From the NCBI GenBank assembly GCA_964235675.1, contig CAXSEA010000163.1:1-8715 (forward strand): a DNA stretch of 8,715 bases. The letters run 5' to 3'. The position numbers were made by a program, and so were the translations under genes. The stretch comes from CAXSEA01 sp964235675 (GTDB lineage: Bacteria; Armatimonadota; Armatimonadia; Armatimonadales; Capsulimonadaceae). Positions 1 to 6,565 of this stretch are shown in pieces. Every line of letters starts with the position of its first letter. Position 1 is the stretch's first letter. The notes below the pieces were generated by a model. The model was not told the DNA's origin. It did no database searches and saw only the letters and a program-made list of their open reading frames with translations.

Positions 1-1523
1 GGGCGTTGTGCTTGTGGTACTCGACCACGCATGATTTGATCCAGGACGAGTCGTATTACTGGCAGTGGTCGCGTCATTTGGCGGTGGGCTATTACGACAA
101 CACGCCGATGATGGCCTGGATTATTCATCTGTTTACGGGCGTGCTGGGCAATACGGAGCTTGGGGTTCGGGCGGGGGCGGTGGTTTGCGCATGTATCGCG
201 GCTTGGTTTTTGTACAAGCTGGCTGCCGAGACTTTGGGTGGGGCAGTCGGGCTGACTACGCTGGCGGCGGCGTTGCTGAACCCGCTATTTGGGAACGGAG
301 CGACGCTCATGTCCGCCGATCCGCCGCAGCTGGCGTTCTGGATGGTGACTGCCTGGGCGGGGTGGCGGGCGGTGCGGGTCGGGGAAACGGCGACGTCGTC
401 GGTGGCGGCGAAATCCTGGGGATGGTGGCTGCTGACAGGGCTGCTCGCGGGGCTGACGGCGATGTCGAAGCTGAACGGGCTGCTGATTTTGCCGTCGGTG
501 CTGCTGTTTCTGGCGATGGACGCGGAGTCGCGGGTGTGGCTGCGCCGGCCTCAGCCGTATGTCGCGGCGATACTAGCGCTGCTGATTTTTTCGCCGTTTG
601 TCTGGTGGAACCACGCGCACGGCAACGCTTTCTGGATCCATATTAATGCGATGGGGCATCGCACCGAGAAGAGCCAGGGGCATTTCACGCTGAAATACTT
701 TGGGGATTTCTTCGGGTCGCAGGCGATTCTTCTGTCGCCGTTTTTGTTTTTGACGCTGCTCTGGGCCATATTTCGGCTGCCCCGGCAGTTTAATGCCGGG
801 TTTGAGGCGGCTGAGTATAACGTCAACCGGGCACTGCGCTACTTCTGGTGCTTGTGCGTGGTGGTGCTGGCGGTCACCCTCGTGCTTTCGCTGAAGAGCC
901 GGGTGGAAGGCAACTGGGCGGTGGCGGCGTATCTGGGCGGTCTGATTCTGGTGGGCTATGTAATTCAGTGGGCGTGGCAGTCGCGTCGGGCGGGGCTGCG
1001 GGTTTGGCATGCAGTTTCCATCGCTCTGGCGGCGTTTCTGACGATATTCGCGTATGTTTCCACGTTGACCACGCTGCCGCGCAAAGGGCTGGTCGCCACT
1101 CTGGACAAGCGTACCGACGAGTTATACGGCTGGGACGCGATGGCGGCGCGGGTGCGTCAGGAGGAAGGAATTGTCGGCGGGAATCCGTTCGTGTTCGGGG
1201 TGAACTACCGAATGCCGTCGGAAATGGCGTTTTATCTGCCGGGGCAGCCGCAGACTTACTCGCTGTTTTTGAAGTCGCGCTCGAATCAGTATCTGTTTTG
1301 GGACGATGAGGCAAGCCTGAAAGGGCGCAACGCGGTTTTCGTGAATGACGACGAGCAGCCCGACCATCTGGGCGACTGCCGCGCCGTGTTCCGAAGCGTG
1401 ACACTCGCGCCGCCGCTGCTGATTTACCGGGCTTCGTACAAGAAGCCGATTCGGACGATACAGATTTTTCGGTGCTATGGGTTTCGGGGATATGAGCGGG
1501 GGGATTGGCAACGGGGGTGGTGA
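1..1523 (+). CDS. ArnT/PMT-like glycosyltransferase, family 39/83 type, 5' truncated by window edge
   Basis: This is an integral membrane glycosyltransferase of the GT-C fold. The family moves a sugar from a polyprenyl-phosphate donor to a lipid or protein on the outer face of the inner membrane. The reading frame is open from base 3 to TGA at 1521. The acidic motif QDESYYWQWSRH, followed by GYYDNTPMMAW, lies at the very start; it sits in the first external loop of the family and carries the catalytic Asp-Glu. The first membrane helix is therefore missing, the true start is upstream of the window, and the TTG at base 6 is not a credible start. About ten hydrophobic segments follow, including LNGLLILPSVLLFL and the conserved GNWAVAAYLGG region. 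A soluble C-terminal part of about 140 residues ends with the family-like tail RTIQIFRCYGFRGY. The sugar and acceptor cannot be read from sequence. The stop codon is one base from an inverted repeat element. Confidence 0.88.
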   Translation, partial: ALCLWYSTTHDLIQDESYYWQWSRHLAVGYYDNTPMMAWIIHLFTGVLGNTELGVRAGAVVCACIAAWFLYKLAAETLGGAVGLTTLAAALLNPLFGNGATLMSADPPQLAFWMVTAWAGWRAVRVGETATSSVAAKSWGWWLLTGLLAGLTAMSKLNGLLILPSVLLFLAMDAESRVWLRRPQPYVAAILALLIFSPFVWWNHAHGNAFWIHINAMGHRTEKSQGHFTLKYFGDFFGSQAILLSPFLFLTLLWAIFRLPRQFNAGFEAAEYNVNRALRYFWCLCVVVLAVTLVLSLKSRVEGNWAVAAYLGGLILVGYVIQWAWQSRRAGLRVWHAVSIALAAFLTIFAYVSTLTTLPRKGLVATLDKRTDELYGWDAMAARVRQEEGIVGGNPFVFGVNYRMPSEMAFYLPGQPQTYSLFLKSRSNQYLFWDDEASLKGRNAVFVNDDEQPDHLGDCRAVFRSVTLAPPLLIYRASYKKPIRTIQIFRCYGFRGYERGDWQRGW

Positions 1524-1524
1524 A

Positions 1525-1658
1525 GCCCATCCGTCGCTTCGCGCCACCTTCCCAGTCGGGAAGGAAAAGTCTACAGCCTTGGCTAAAATCGGCTGACACT
1601 AAGCGCTATTTTCTATTTCCTTCCCGACCGGGAAGGTGGCGCGAAGCGACGGATGGGC
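1525..1658. repeat. REPIN/MITE-like inverted-arm element, copy 1
   Basis: Two 43-bp arms, 1525-1567 and 1616-1658, are reverse complements at 42 of 43 positions and enclose a 48-bp centre. Each arm also holds smaller hairpins of its own: CTTCCC-x4-GGGAAG and a GC-rich module around CGCTTCGCG. A diverged copy lies at 3184-3320. When the centre of this copy is reverse-complemented it aligns with the centre of the other, sharing ATAGCGC, GTGT, AGCCGA and GCTGTA, so the two copies lie in opposite orientations. The layout resembles REPINs (paired REP sequences spread by RAYT transposases) or small MITEs. No transposase and no clear target-site duplication is visible. It begins one base after the glycosyltransferase stop and ends four bases before the ribonuclease ATG, so it may also end transcription or shape the downstream leader. 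Confidence 0.85.
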
Positions 1659-1662
1659 TCTT

Positions 1663-3165
1663 ATGCTGACCACCACAACACTGCACGGTCGGGCGTTGGA
1701 GATTTTGCGCTCCAATGGGCTGGAGCCGGAGTTTCCGCCGGAGGTTGCGGAGGAAGCGGAAGCGGCGGCATCCCGCGCGGCTGATGTCAAGTTTCCGATG
1801 GCGCGGGATTTGCGGCATTTGCTCTGGTCGTCGATTGATAGTCCTGGGGCGCGCGATTTGGATCAGGTGGAGTATGTGGAGTCAATTGTTGGCGCTGACG
1901 GCAGCGGCGCGGATGCGGCGTACCGGGTATTTGTCGGGATTGCGGATGTGGCGGCGTCGGTGCCGGAGGGCAGTGCTTTGGACCGGTTCGCCGCCGAGAG
2001 AGGGACTTCGATTTATACTGGCACGGAGGTGTTTCCGCTGCTGCCGGAGTGTTTGACGCATGAAGCGACATCATTGCTGCCGGGTGAAGACCGACGCGTC
2101 ATCGTGGCGGAAATGAGTATCGGCACTGACGGATCAGTACAGCGATCCGAAGTTTATTCCGCCACCATTATCAATAAAGCCCGTCTCGGTTATGACGAAT
2201 GCGGGGAATGGCTACTGGCGATGAGCAGGGGCGAGCGGGCGGAGCCGCCGGTGGAGATGGCAGAGGTGCTGGGCCTGACGGAGCAGATGATGCTGCAATG
2301 GTTCGCGGCGCGGGCGCTGCGGGCTTCGGCGCGTCGGCGCGGGGCGCTGGAAATCGAGCTGGCGAACGCGGCGGCGGTGGTGCAGGACGGCGCTATCGTC
2401 AATTTGACGCTGCGGCGGCGCACGCTGGCGCGGACGATTATCGAGACGTTCATGCTGGCGGCGAATACGGCGTTCACCGATTTTTTGCATGGCCGCCGAC
2501 TGGCGAGCATCGAGCGGATTGTCCGGTTGCCGGAGAAGTGGCCGCGTTTGATCGAAGTAGCGATGGAGCGCGGCTTCGCTCTGCCGACGGATCCGGACGC
2601 AATGGCATTGGCGTCGTTTCTCGACGATCAAGCGGCGAAGTGCCCGGACGACTTTCTCGGGTTGTCGCAGATTGTCGCGCGGCTGATCGGATCAGGGCGC
2701 TATGAGGTCGTGGCCCCGGCGCGGAATATGGCCGATGTGTTCGGGCCGGATGTCAGCGGCTACACGCACTCCACCGCGCCGAACCGCCGCTACGCTGATT
2801 TAACAGTACAGCGCCAGGTGCAGAGCGCCCTGGCGAACGCGCCGGCTGCCTATGGCGAGGACGAGCTTCGGCAAATCGCGGAGCAGTGCAACCGGCAGAT
2901 CGCCGCCGCCCGGCGGGCCGAGCGCGAGGTGCGCAAAGCCGCCGCCGCCGAACTCCTGGCGCAGCAGATCGGGGCGGAGTACGAGGCGATTGTCACGTCG
3001 ATCAAAGACGACGGGCATGCCGTTTACGCGCGCGCCGTGCATCGTCCGGTGGAAGGACGGATTACTGAAGGCGATTTATCAGCGCTCAAGCTGGGTGAGG
3101 CCGTTCGGGTGCGGCTGATTCGCGTGAATCCGGATAAGGGATGGATTGATTTCGCGCTGGTGTAG
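1663..3165 (+). CDS. Short RNB-domain exoribonuclease (ribonuclease II family)
   Basis: A predicted 3'-to-5' single-strand exoribonuclease, cytoplasmic, 500 residues. The metal-binding motif of the RNB domain is DSPGARDLDQ, with Asp59, Asp65 and Asp67; the fourth Asp of E. coli RNase II is Gln68 here. The second signature, YTHSTAPNRRYADL at about 367-380, matches the RNA-binding Arg motif of the family. A beta-rich C-terminus (about 430-500) looks like an S1/OB domain. The tandem cold-shock domains of full-length RNase II and RNase R are absent, so it belongs with the short RNB proteins known from Deinococcus and cyanobacteria. I chose ATG 1663; an in-frame GTG at 1636 lies inside the repeat arm and would only add repeat-encoded residues. 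The only Shine-Dalgarno candidate, GGATGGG at 1651-1657, is part of the repeat. RNase II activity is an inference from these motifs. Confidence 0.88.
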   Translation: MLTTTTLHGRALEILRSNGLEPEFPPEVAEEAEAAASRAADVKFPMARDLRHLLWSSIDSPGARDLDQVEYVESIVGADGSGADAAYRVFVGIADVAASVPEGSALDRFAAERGTSIYTGTEVFPLLPECLTHEATSLLPGEDRRVIVAEMSIGTDGSVQRSEVYSATIINKARLGYDECGEWLLAMSRGERAEPPVEMAEVLGLTEQMMLQWFAARALRASARRRGALEIELANAAAVVQDGAIVNLTLRRRTLARTIIETFMLAANTAFTDFLHGRRLASIERIVRLPEKWPRLIEVAMERGFALPTDPDAMALASFLDDQAAKCPDDFLGLSQIVARLIGSGRYEVVAPARNMADVFGPDVSGYTHSTAPNRRYADLTVQRQVQSALANAPAAYGEDELRQIAEQCNRQIAAARRAEREVRKAAAAELLAQQIGAEYEAIVTSIKDDGHAVYARAVHRPVEGRITEGDLSALKLGEAVRVRLIRVNPDKGWIDFALV

Positions 3166-3183
3166 AATGGGTGGAAAACTCAG

Positions 3184-3320
3184 AACCCATCCGTCGCTTC
3201 GCGCCACCTTCCCTGGAGGGAAGGAAATATAAGATAGCGCATTTGTGTTAGCCGAACAAGCACCCAGCTGTAAACTTTTCCTTCCCTACAGGGAAGGTGG
3301 CCTGAAAGGCCGGATGGGTT
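3184..3320. repeat. REPIN/MITE-like inverted-arm element, copy 2 (opposite orientation to copy 1)
   Basis: The arms 3184-3227 and 3277-3320 (44 bp each) are reverse complements at 38 of 44 positions and flank a 49-bp centre. They share the ends (CCCATCCG...CGGATGGG) and the TTCCC/GGGAA inner hairpin with the copy at 1525-1658. Most mismatches between the arms fall in one 13-nt module: GTCGCTTCGCGCC at 3193-3205 in the left arm and GGCCTGAAAGGCC at 3299-3311 in the right arm. Each version can fold on itself. The centre is about two-thirds identical to the reverse complement of the copy-1 centre, by hand alignment. It occupies most of the 195-base gap between the ribonuclease and isomerase genes and could act as a transcript end or mRNA-stabilising structure, although no T-tract follows the hairpins. 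Confidence 0.82.
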
Positions 3321-3360
3321 CCGCGCGGTAAATAGGAAAGACTTAGGAGACACTTTTCCC

Positions 3361-4365
3361 ATGAAAATCGGAATTTTTACGCCATTGTTCCATGACCGGC
3401 CTATCGAGGCGGCGTTCGACGCGATTGCGGCAGGTGGGATTCAGGCGGTGGAGCTGGGCGCGGGGGCTTATCCCGGCAGCCGGCATCTCGACGACGTCGG
3501 CGGGGTAAAGACGCTGATCGCCGACGCCGGGGCGCGGAAGCGTCTGGGGCAGATCGCCGCCGACCGGGGGCTGGAGATCGACTCGATTTCGGTGCACGGT
3601 AATCCGATTCACCCGAACGTCGAGATCGCCAAGCTGCACCATGAGGCGTTTGTGGACGGAGTGGAATTGGTGGCGCGTCTGCACGGCGACGGCATCATCA
3701 AGCAGCCTGTCTTGAACGGCTTTTCCGGCTGCCCCGGTGACGGTCCGGATGCGAAAAACCCGAACTGGGTGACCTGCCCGTGGCCTGACGAGTACCGCGA
3801 TATTTTGGCGTGGCAGTGGAGCCAGGTGGCGATTCCGTACTGGAAAGAGCAGAACGCGCTGCTGGAATCGCGCGGCGTGAAGTTCGCGATTGAATTGCAT
3901 CCGGGCTTTTTGGTCTACCACACGGAAAGCATGCTGCGTCTGCGCGAGGCGGCGGGGGAGAATATCGGCGCGAACTTCGACCCGTCGCATTTGTGGTGGC
4001 AGGGGATCGACCCGATCAAGGCTGTTCGCACGCTGGGCGAGGCGGGCGCGGTGTTCCATGTGCACGCCAAGGATACCAAAATCGACCCGTACAACTCATC
4101 GCTGACCGGAAACCTCGACACGAAGAGCTTCGGCGACATATTGCACCGGAGCTGGGTGTTTCGGTCGGTGGGGTACGGGCATTCGGAATTTTGGTGGAAG
4201 GATTTTGTCTCCAACCTGCGCATGATCGGCTACGACCATGTTTTGTCCATCGAGCATGAGGACGGACTGCTGTCCACGAACGAGGGTTTGCTCAAAGCGG
4301 TGGAAGTGCTGAAATCGGCGATTGTCGCGGAGCCTGCCGGGGAAATGTTCTGGGCGAGCGAGTAG
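3361..4365 (+). CDS. Sugar phosphate isomerase/epimerase-like TIM-barrel protein
   Basis: A 334-residue protein of the xylose-isomerase-like / AP-endonuclease-2 TIM-barrel superfamily, cytoplasmic, with no signal peptide. The opening MKIGIFTPLF and the GIQAVELGAGAYPG segment are the usual first two strands. Probable divalent-metal ligands sit at strand ends as in ketose 3-epimerases: Glu178 (FAIELHPG), Asp207 (ANFDPSHLWW), His233 or His235 (FHVHAKD) and Glu298 (LSIEHED). The conserved SVHGNPIHPN near residue 80 is also typical. Members interconvert sugars or inositol derivatives; the substrate here cannot be assigned. A good Shine-Dalgarno, AGGAGA at 3345-3350, lies 10 bases before the ATG and fixes the start. 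The neighbours share no obvious pathway, so no operon role is inferred. Confidence 0.9.
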   Translation: MKIGIFTPLFHDRPIEAAFDAIAAGGIQAVELGAGAYPGSRHLDDVGGVKTLIADAGARKRLGQIAADRGLEIDSISVHGNPIHPNVEIAKLHHEAFVDGVELVARLHGDGIIKQPVLNGFSGCPGDGPDAKNPNWVTCPWPDEYRDILAWQWSQVAIPYWKEQNALLESRGVKFAIELHPGFLVYHTESMLRLREAAGENIGANFDPSHLWWQGIDPIKAVRTLGEAGAVFHVHAKDTKIDPYNSSLTGNLDTKSFGDILHRSWVFRSVGYGHSEFWWKDFVSNLRMIGYDHVLSIEHEDGLLSTNEGLLKAVEVLKSAIVAEPAGEMFWASE

Positions 4366-4406
4366 CCGCGAAAAATTTCCCGGTTGCCGGTCAGAAAATG
4401 GTGGAG

Positions 4407-4435
4407 TTTAGCAGGCAAGCGTCGTAAATTATATT
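4407..4435 (+). promoter_or_regulatory. Candidate promoter for the aspartyl protease gene
   Basis: A -10-like TATATT at 4430-4435 (5 of 6 matches to the sigma-70 consensus) has a weak -35-like TTTAGC at 4407-4412 with a 17-bp spacer. The start of transcription would fall at about 4442-4444, on the ATG itself. Together with the lack of any Shine-Dalgarno before 4444, this suggests a leaderless mRNA. The prediction is by eye and the -35 is poor. Confidence 0.35.
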
Positions 4436-4443
4436 CGACGCTT
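4417..4443. promoter_or_regulatory. Perfect 8-bp inverted repeat abutting the protease start codon (operator or hairpin)
   Basis: AAGCGTCG at 4417-4424 and its exact reverse complement CGACGCTT at 4436-4443 flank an 11-bp AT-rich centre that contains the candidate -10 box. The right half-site ends immediately before ATG 4444. The geometry suits a dimeric repressor operator covering the promoter. If transcribed from upstream, it would instead form a hairpin directly against the start codon. No equivalent is seen before the paralogue at 7114. Confidence 0.45.
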
Positions 4444-6408
4444 ATGAAAACACGAAACCCTTTCACACTTCATTCCCGCCGGATTGCCGCTTTGACCGCC
4501 GCGCTGCTTTTGGGCGCGGCATTGCACTGCCGCCCCGCCGCCGCGCAGCAGAACGGAGGGTCGGGAGCGGACGCTCCGCCCACGGCGATTGCCAACACCG
4601 CGCCGTCGGATACGGATGACGCGACCGCCGCCGCCGTGCTCGCGCGCTACAAAGCCGCCACCGGCGGCGCGGTCTGGGACAGCGTCCGCACGCTGGATAC
4701 GCATTTGGACAGCATCTCCGGCGATACGTCGAGCGGTTCGGAAGAGTGGGACAATACGGTGGACGGACGTTCGGCTTTCTTCCGGAAAAACGACAATTCC
4801 CGCAGTCTCCAAGGCTATGACGGCAAGCGCGATTGGGAAAAAGATGATAACGACCCAGTGATCTACAACGACGGGCCGGCGGAGCAGCAAGACGCCGTCA
4901 CCAACGCCTACCAGATCAGCAACTCGTTCTGGTACACAGACCGGATGCCTGGAAAAATAACCTACGCCGGTCAAGCCACGTACAAAAGGTCGCTTTACGA
5001 TATTGTCGAAGTTCAGCCCGATAATGGGGTGATGTTTCAAATGTGGATTAACCACGCCACGGGTCTGCTGGACATACAGATCCAGCCAAGCGCAATGTAT
5101 ACGGAGACCGCGTTTTTCAGCAAGTATCGCTCAGTGAACGTGCCGGGCGCTGGCGGCAGCGTCTTAATTGCATTCCAGACGAACTTCGACAGCGGGCCGA
5201 ATGAATCTCTCGGCCTGTCCAAAACCAAGTCGGTGCAGGTGAACACGCCCACCCCGAGCGGTATCTTCGACGCGCCCACGAACTTTAAGACGGACTACAC
5301 TTTCCGCCATCCAGGCGAGACTTCGACATCGGTGCCGTTCCAGTTTGTGGATCATCGGATCGAAGTGCCGATCAAAGTGAACGGCGAGACGGAGAACGCC
5401 CTCTTCGACACTGGCGCATCGTTTGTTTTAGCGCAATACGCTGCGGGCAGATTGCGCATTCCGGTCTCAAACGGCGCTGAAGCGCAAGGCAATGGCGAGC
5501 ATTCCGTGCAAGCGGGGTTCACAGAGCCCGACGACATGGAATTCGGTGATATGAAGATGAAAACCCCGATCTTCGAGGTGATCGGTTCTCAAAACGACGC
5601 GTTTGTTCCGGCGATTATCGGCGCCGAACTGCTGCGCCGGTTTGTAGTCAGTATCGACTTCGACACACATTTGATGACTTTAACCGAGCCATCGGCATTT
5701 CACTATACCGGAAACGGCATTGTCGTGCCATTCCGCATCCACGAGTCGCATATGCCGATTGTGGACGGCAGCATCGACGGCATCCCTGGCACTTTCTCCA
5801 TTGATACGGGCGACGCCGTTGGCTTGTCGCTCAACGGCCAATTTAACTTGGACAATCATACGAAAGACAAGTATCAGCCGAAATTCGCGGCGGCGGTCGG
5901 CTACGGAGTGGGCGGCGCAGATTACGCGTATGTCGGACGGGCGAACACCCTGACGCTGGGCGGGGCGACGGTAAAAAACCCCATCGTGTTCCTGCGCGGC
6001 GGTAAAACCGGAGCGGGCGCCGACCGTTATGAATCGGGAGTAGTCGGCATGCCGCAACTGCACCAGTTCAATATGATCTTCGACTACGCCGACGAGAAGA
6101 TGATACTGGAGCCGAACAAAATGTACGGCGATGCCGACGGATACGCTCGAACCGGGATTATCTTGGATGGCTATACGCCCGGAAAAATAGGCCAGATCGT
6201 TCCGGGCAGTCCGGCTGACCTAGCCGGACTAAAGGCAGGCGACACGATGCGGAGCATCGATGGCGTCAAGATTGATGACAGCAGAGCTAGCTACGATAAA
6301 ACGGTGAGCTTTAATTACGGGCCGGTCGGCTCCAGCGTGGTGATTGTTTACAAGGACACGCACGGCCAGACGCAGACGGCGACTCTGGTGCTGAAGGATG
6401 TCGTGTAA
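4444..6408 (+). CDS. Exported double-DTG retropepsin-like aspartyl protease with LolA-like N-domain and C-terminal PDZ
   Basis: 654 residues. Residues 1-34 form a Sec signal peptide (Arg-rich start, hydrophobic core, probable cleavage at AAA-QQ), so it acts outside the cytoplasm. Residues about 60-290 resemble the beta-rich outer-membrane-lipoprotein-sorting (LolA-like) fold. Two tandem retropepsin-like lobes follow: lobe 1 has DTG at 322-324 and the hinge IIGAELL, lobe 2 has DTG at 454-456 and VVGMPQL. Each lobe has one catalytic Asp, so a single chain could form the active site that retropepsins build by dimerising. Residues about 571-654 are a PDZ domain (VPGSPADLAGLKAGD). I took ATG 4444 because it starts the signal peptide; the in-frame TTG at 4384 would add a 20-residue basic leader. 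No Shine-Dalgarno is visible. Homologous to the ORF at 7114. Proteolysis is inferred; the substrate is unknown. Confidence 0.88.
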   Translation: MKTRNPFTLHSRRIAALTAALLLGAALHCRPAAAQQNGGSGADAPPTAIANTAPSDTDDATAAAVLARYKAATGGAVWDSVRTLDTHLDSISGDTSSGSEEWDNTVDGRSAFFRKNDNSRSLQGYDGKRDWEKDDNDPVIYNDGPAEQQDAVTNAYQISNSFWYTDRMPGKITYAGQATYKRSLYDIVEVQPDNGVMFQMWINHATGLLDIQIQPSAMYTETAFFSKYRSVNVPGAGGSVLIAFQTNFDSGPNESLGLSKTKSVQVNTPTPSGIFDAPTNFKTDYTFRHPGETSTSVPFQFVDHRIEVPIKVNGETENALFDTGASFVLAQYAAGRLRIPVSNGAEAQGNGEHSVQAGFTEPDDMEFGDMKMKTPIFEVIGSQNDAFVPAIIGAELLRRFVVSIDFDTHLMTLTEPSAFHYTGNGIVVPFRIHESHMPIVDGSIDGIPGTFSIDTGDAVGLSLNGQFNLDNHTKDKYQPKFAAAVGYGVGGADYAYVGRANTLTLGGATVKNPIVFLRGGKTGAGADRYESGVVGMPQLHQFNMIFDYADEKMILEPNKMYGDADGYARTGIILDGYTPGKIGQIVPGSPADLAGLKAGDTMRSIDGVKIDDSRASYDKTVSFNYGPVGSSVVIVYKDTHGQTQTATLVLKDVV

Positions 6409-6429
6409 CACTTTAGGATGATCGTATAG
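6395..6429 (+). repeat. Imperfect tandem duplication of the protease gene's last codons
   Basis: AGGATGTCGTGTAA at 6395-6408, the end of the protease gene, is echoed by AGGATGATCGTATAG at 6415-6429. The second unit reads in frame as RMIV-stop, similar to the DIV-stop end of the protease tail stub at 7107, with which it shares ATCGTATAG. This may be a small recombination scar or chance. Confidence 0.25.
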
Positions 6430-6432
6430 CCC

Positions 6433-6455
6433 GGCGAAACGCGGAAAGTTTCGCC
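6433..6455. terminator. Hairpin downstream of the protease gene, possible transcript end
   Basis: GGCGAAAC at 6433-6440 and GTTTCGCC at 6448-6455 form a perfect 8-bp stem with a 7-nt loop, 25 bases after the protease stop. No T-tract follows, so a classical intrinsic terminator is not established. The rest of the gap to 6510 shows nothing further that I recognise. Confidence 0.3.
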
Positions 6456-6510
6456 TGGACGCGACGTACCTGGATTGTCTGCGCTGGGCAAGCTGGAGAG
6501 CAGTGGGTTC

Positions 6511-6539
6511 TTGAGACTTTTCTGCGCACTTTCAATAAG
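6511..6539 (+). promoter_or_regulatory. Candidate sigma-70 promoter before the VOC gene
   Basis: TTGAGA at 6511-6516 (5 of 6 to the -35 consensus) is followed after 17 bp by AATAAG at 6534-6539 (4 of 6 to the -10). This places transcription start near 6546, just before the Shine-Dalgarno AGGAGG at 6556-6561. Found by eye only. Confidence 0.35.
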
Positions 6540-6565
6540 GCAATCATTCCCCGTTAGGAGGCTAC

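Noticed and set aside
874..1599. Long antisense open frame of about 241 codons opposite the glycosyltransferase
   Set aside because: It is a shadow of a GC-rich gene; the sense frame has clear family motifs, while the antisense translation is Pro/Arg/Ser-rich with no motif and starts beyond the repeat.
1525..1662. Both repeat arms can encode MARSDGWA in outward directions, giving N-termini to frames on both strands
   Set aside because: This is only the repeat sequence GTGGCGCGAAGCGACGGATGG read as codons from a GTG; the start at 1663 gives the ribonuclease a normal N-terminus.
1525..3320. Composite transposon carrying the ribonuclease
   Set aside because: No transposase and no clear target-site duplication is visible; only the bracketing itself is reported.
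3343..4065. Antisense open frame of about 240 codons opposite the isomerase
   Set aside because: Its composition (Arg, His, Val, Pro) is that of a complementary-strand shadow, and the sense gene has an SD and metal-ligand motifs.
4384..4443. TTG start giving a 20-residue extension to the first protease
   Set aside because: It would put a basic, Trp-rich leader before a typical signal peptide and translate the palindrome; ATG 4444 is better.
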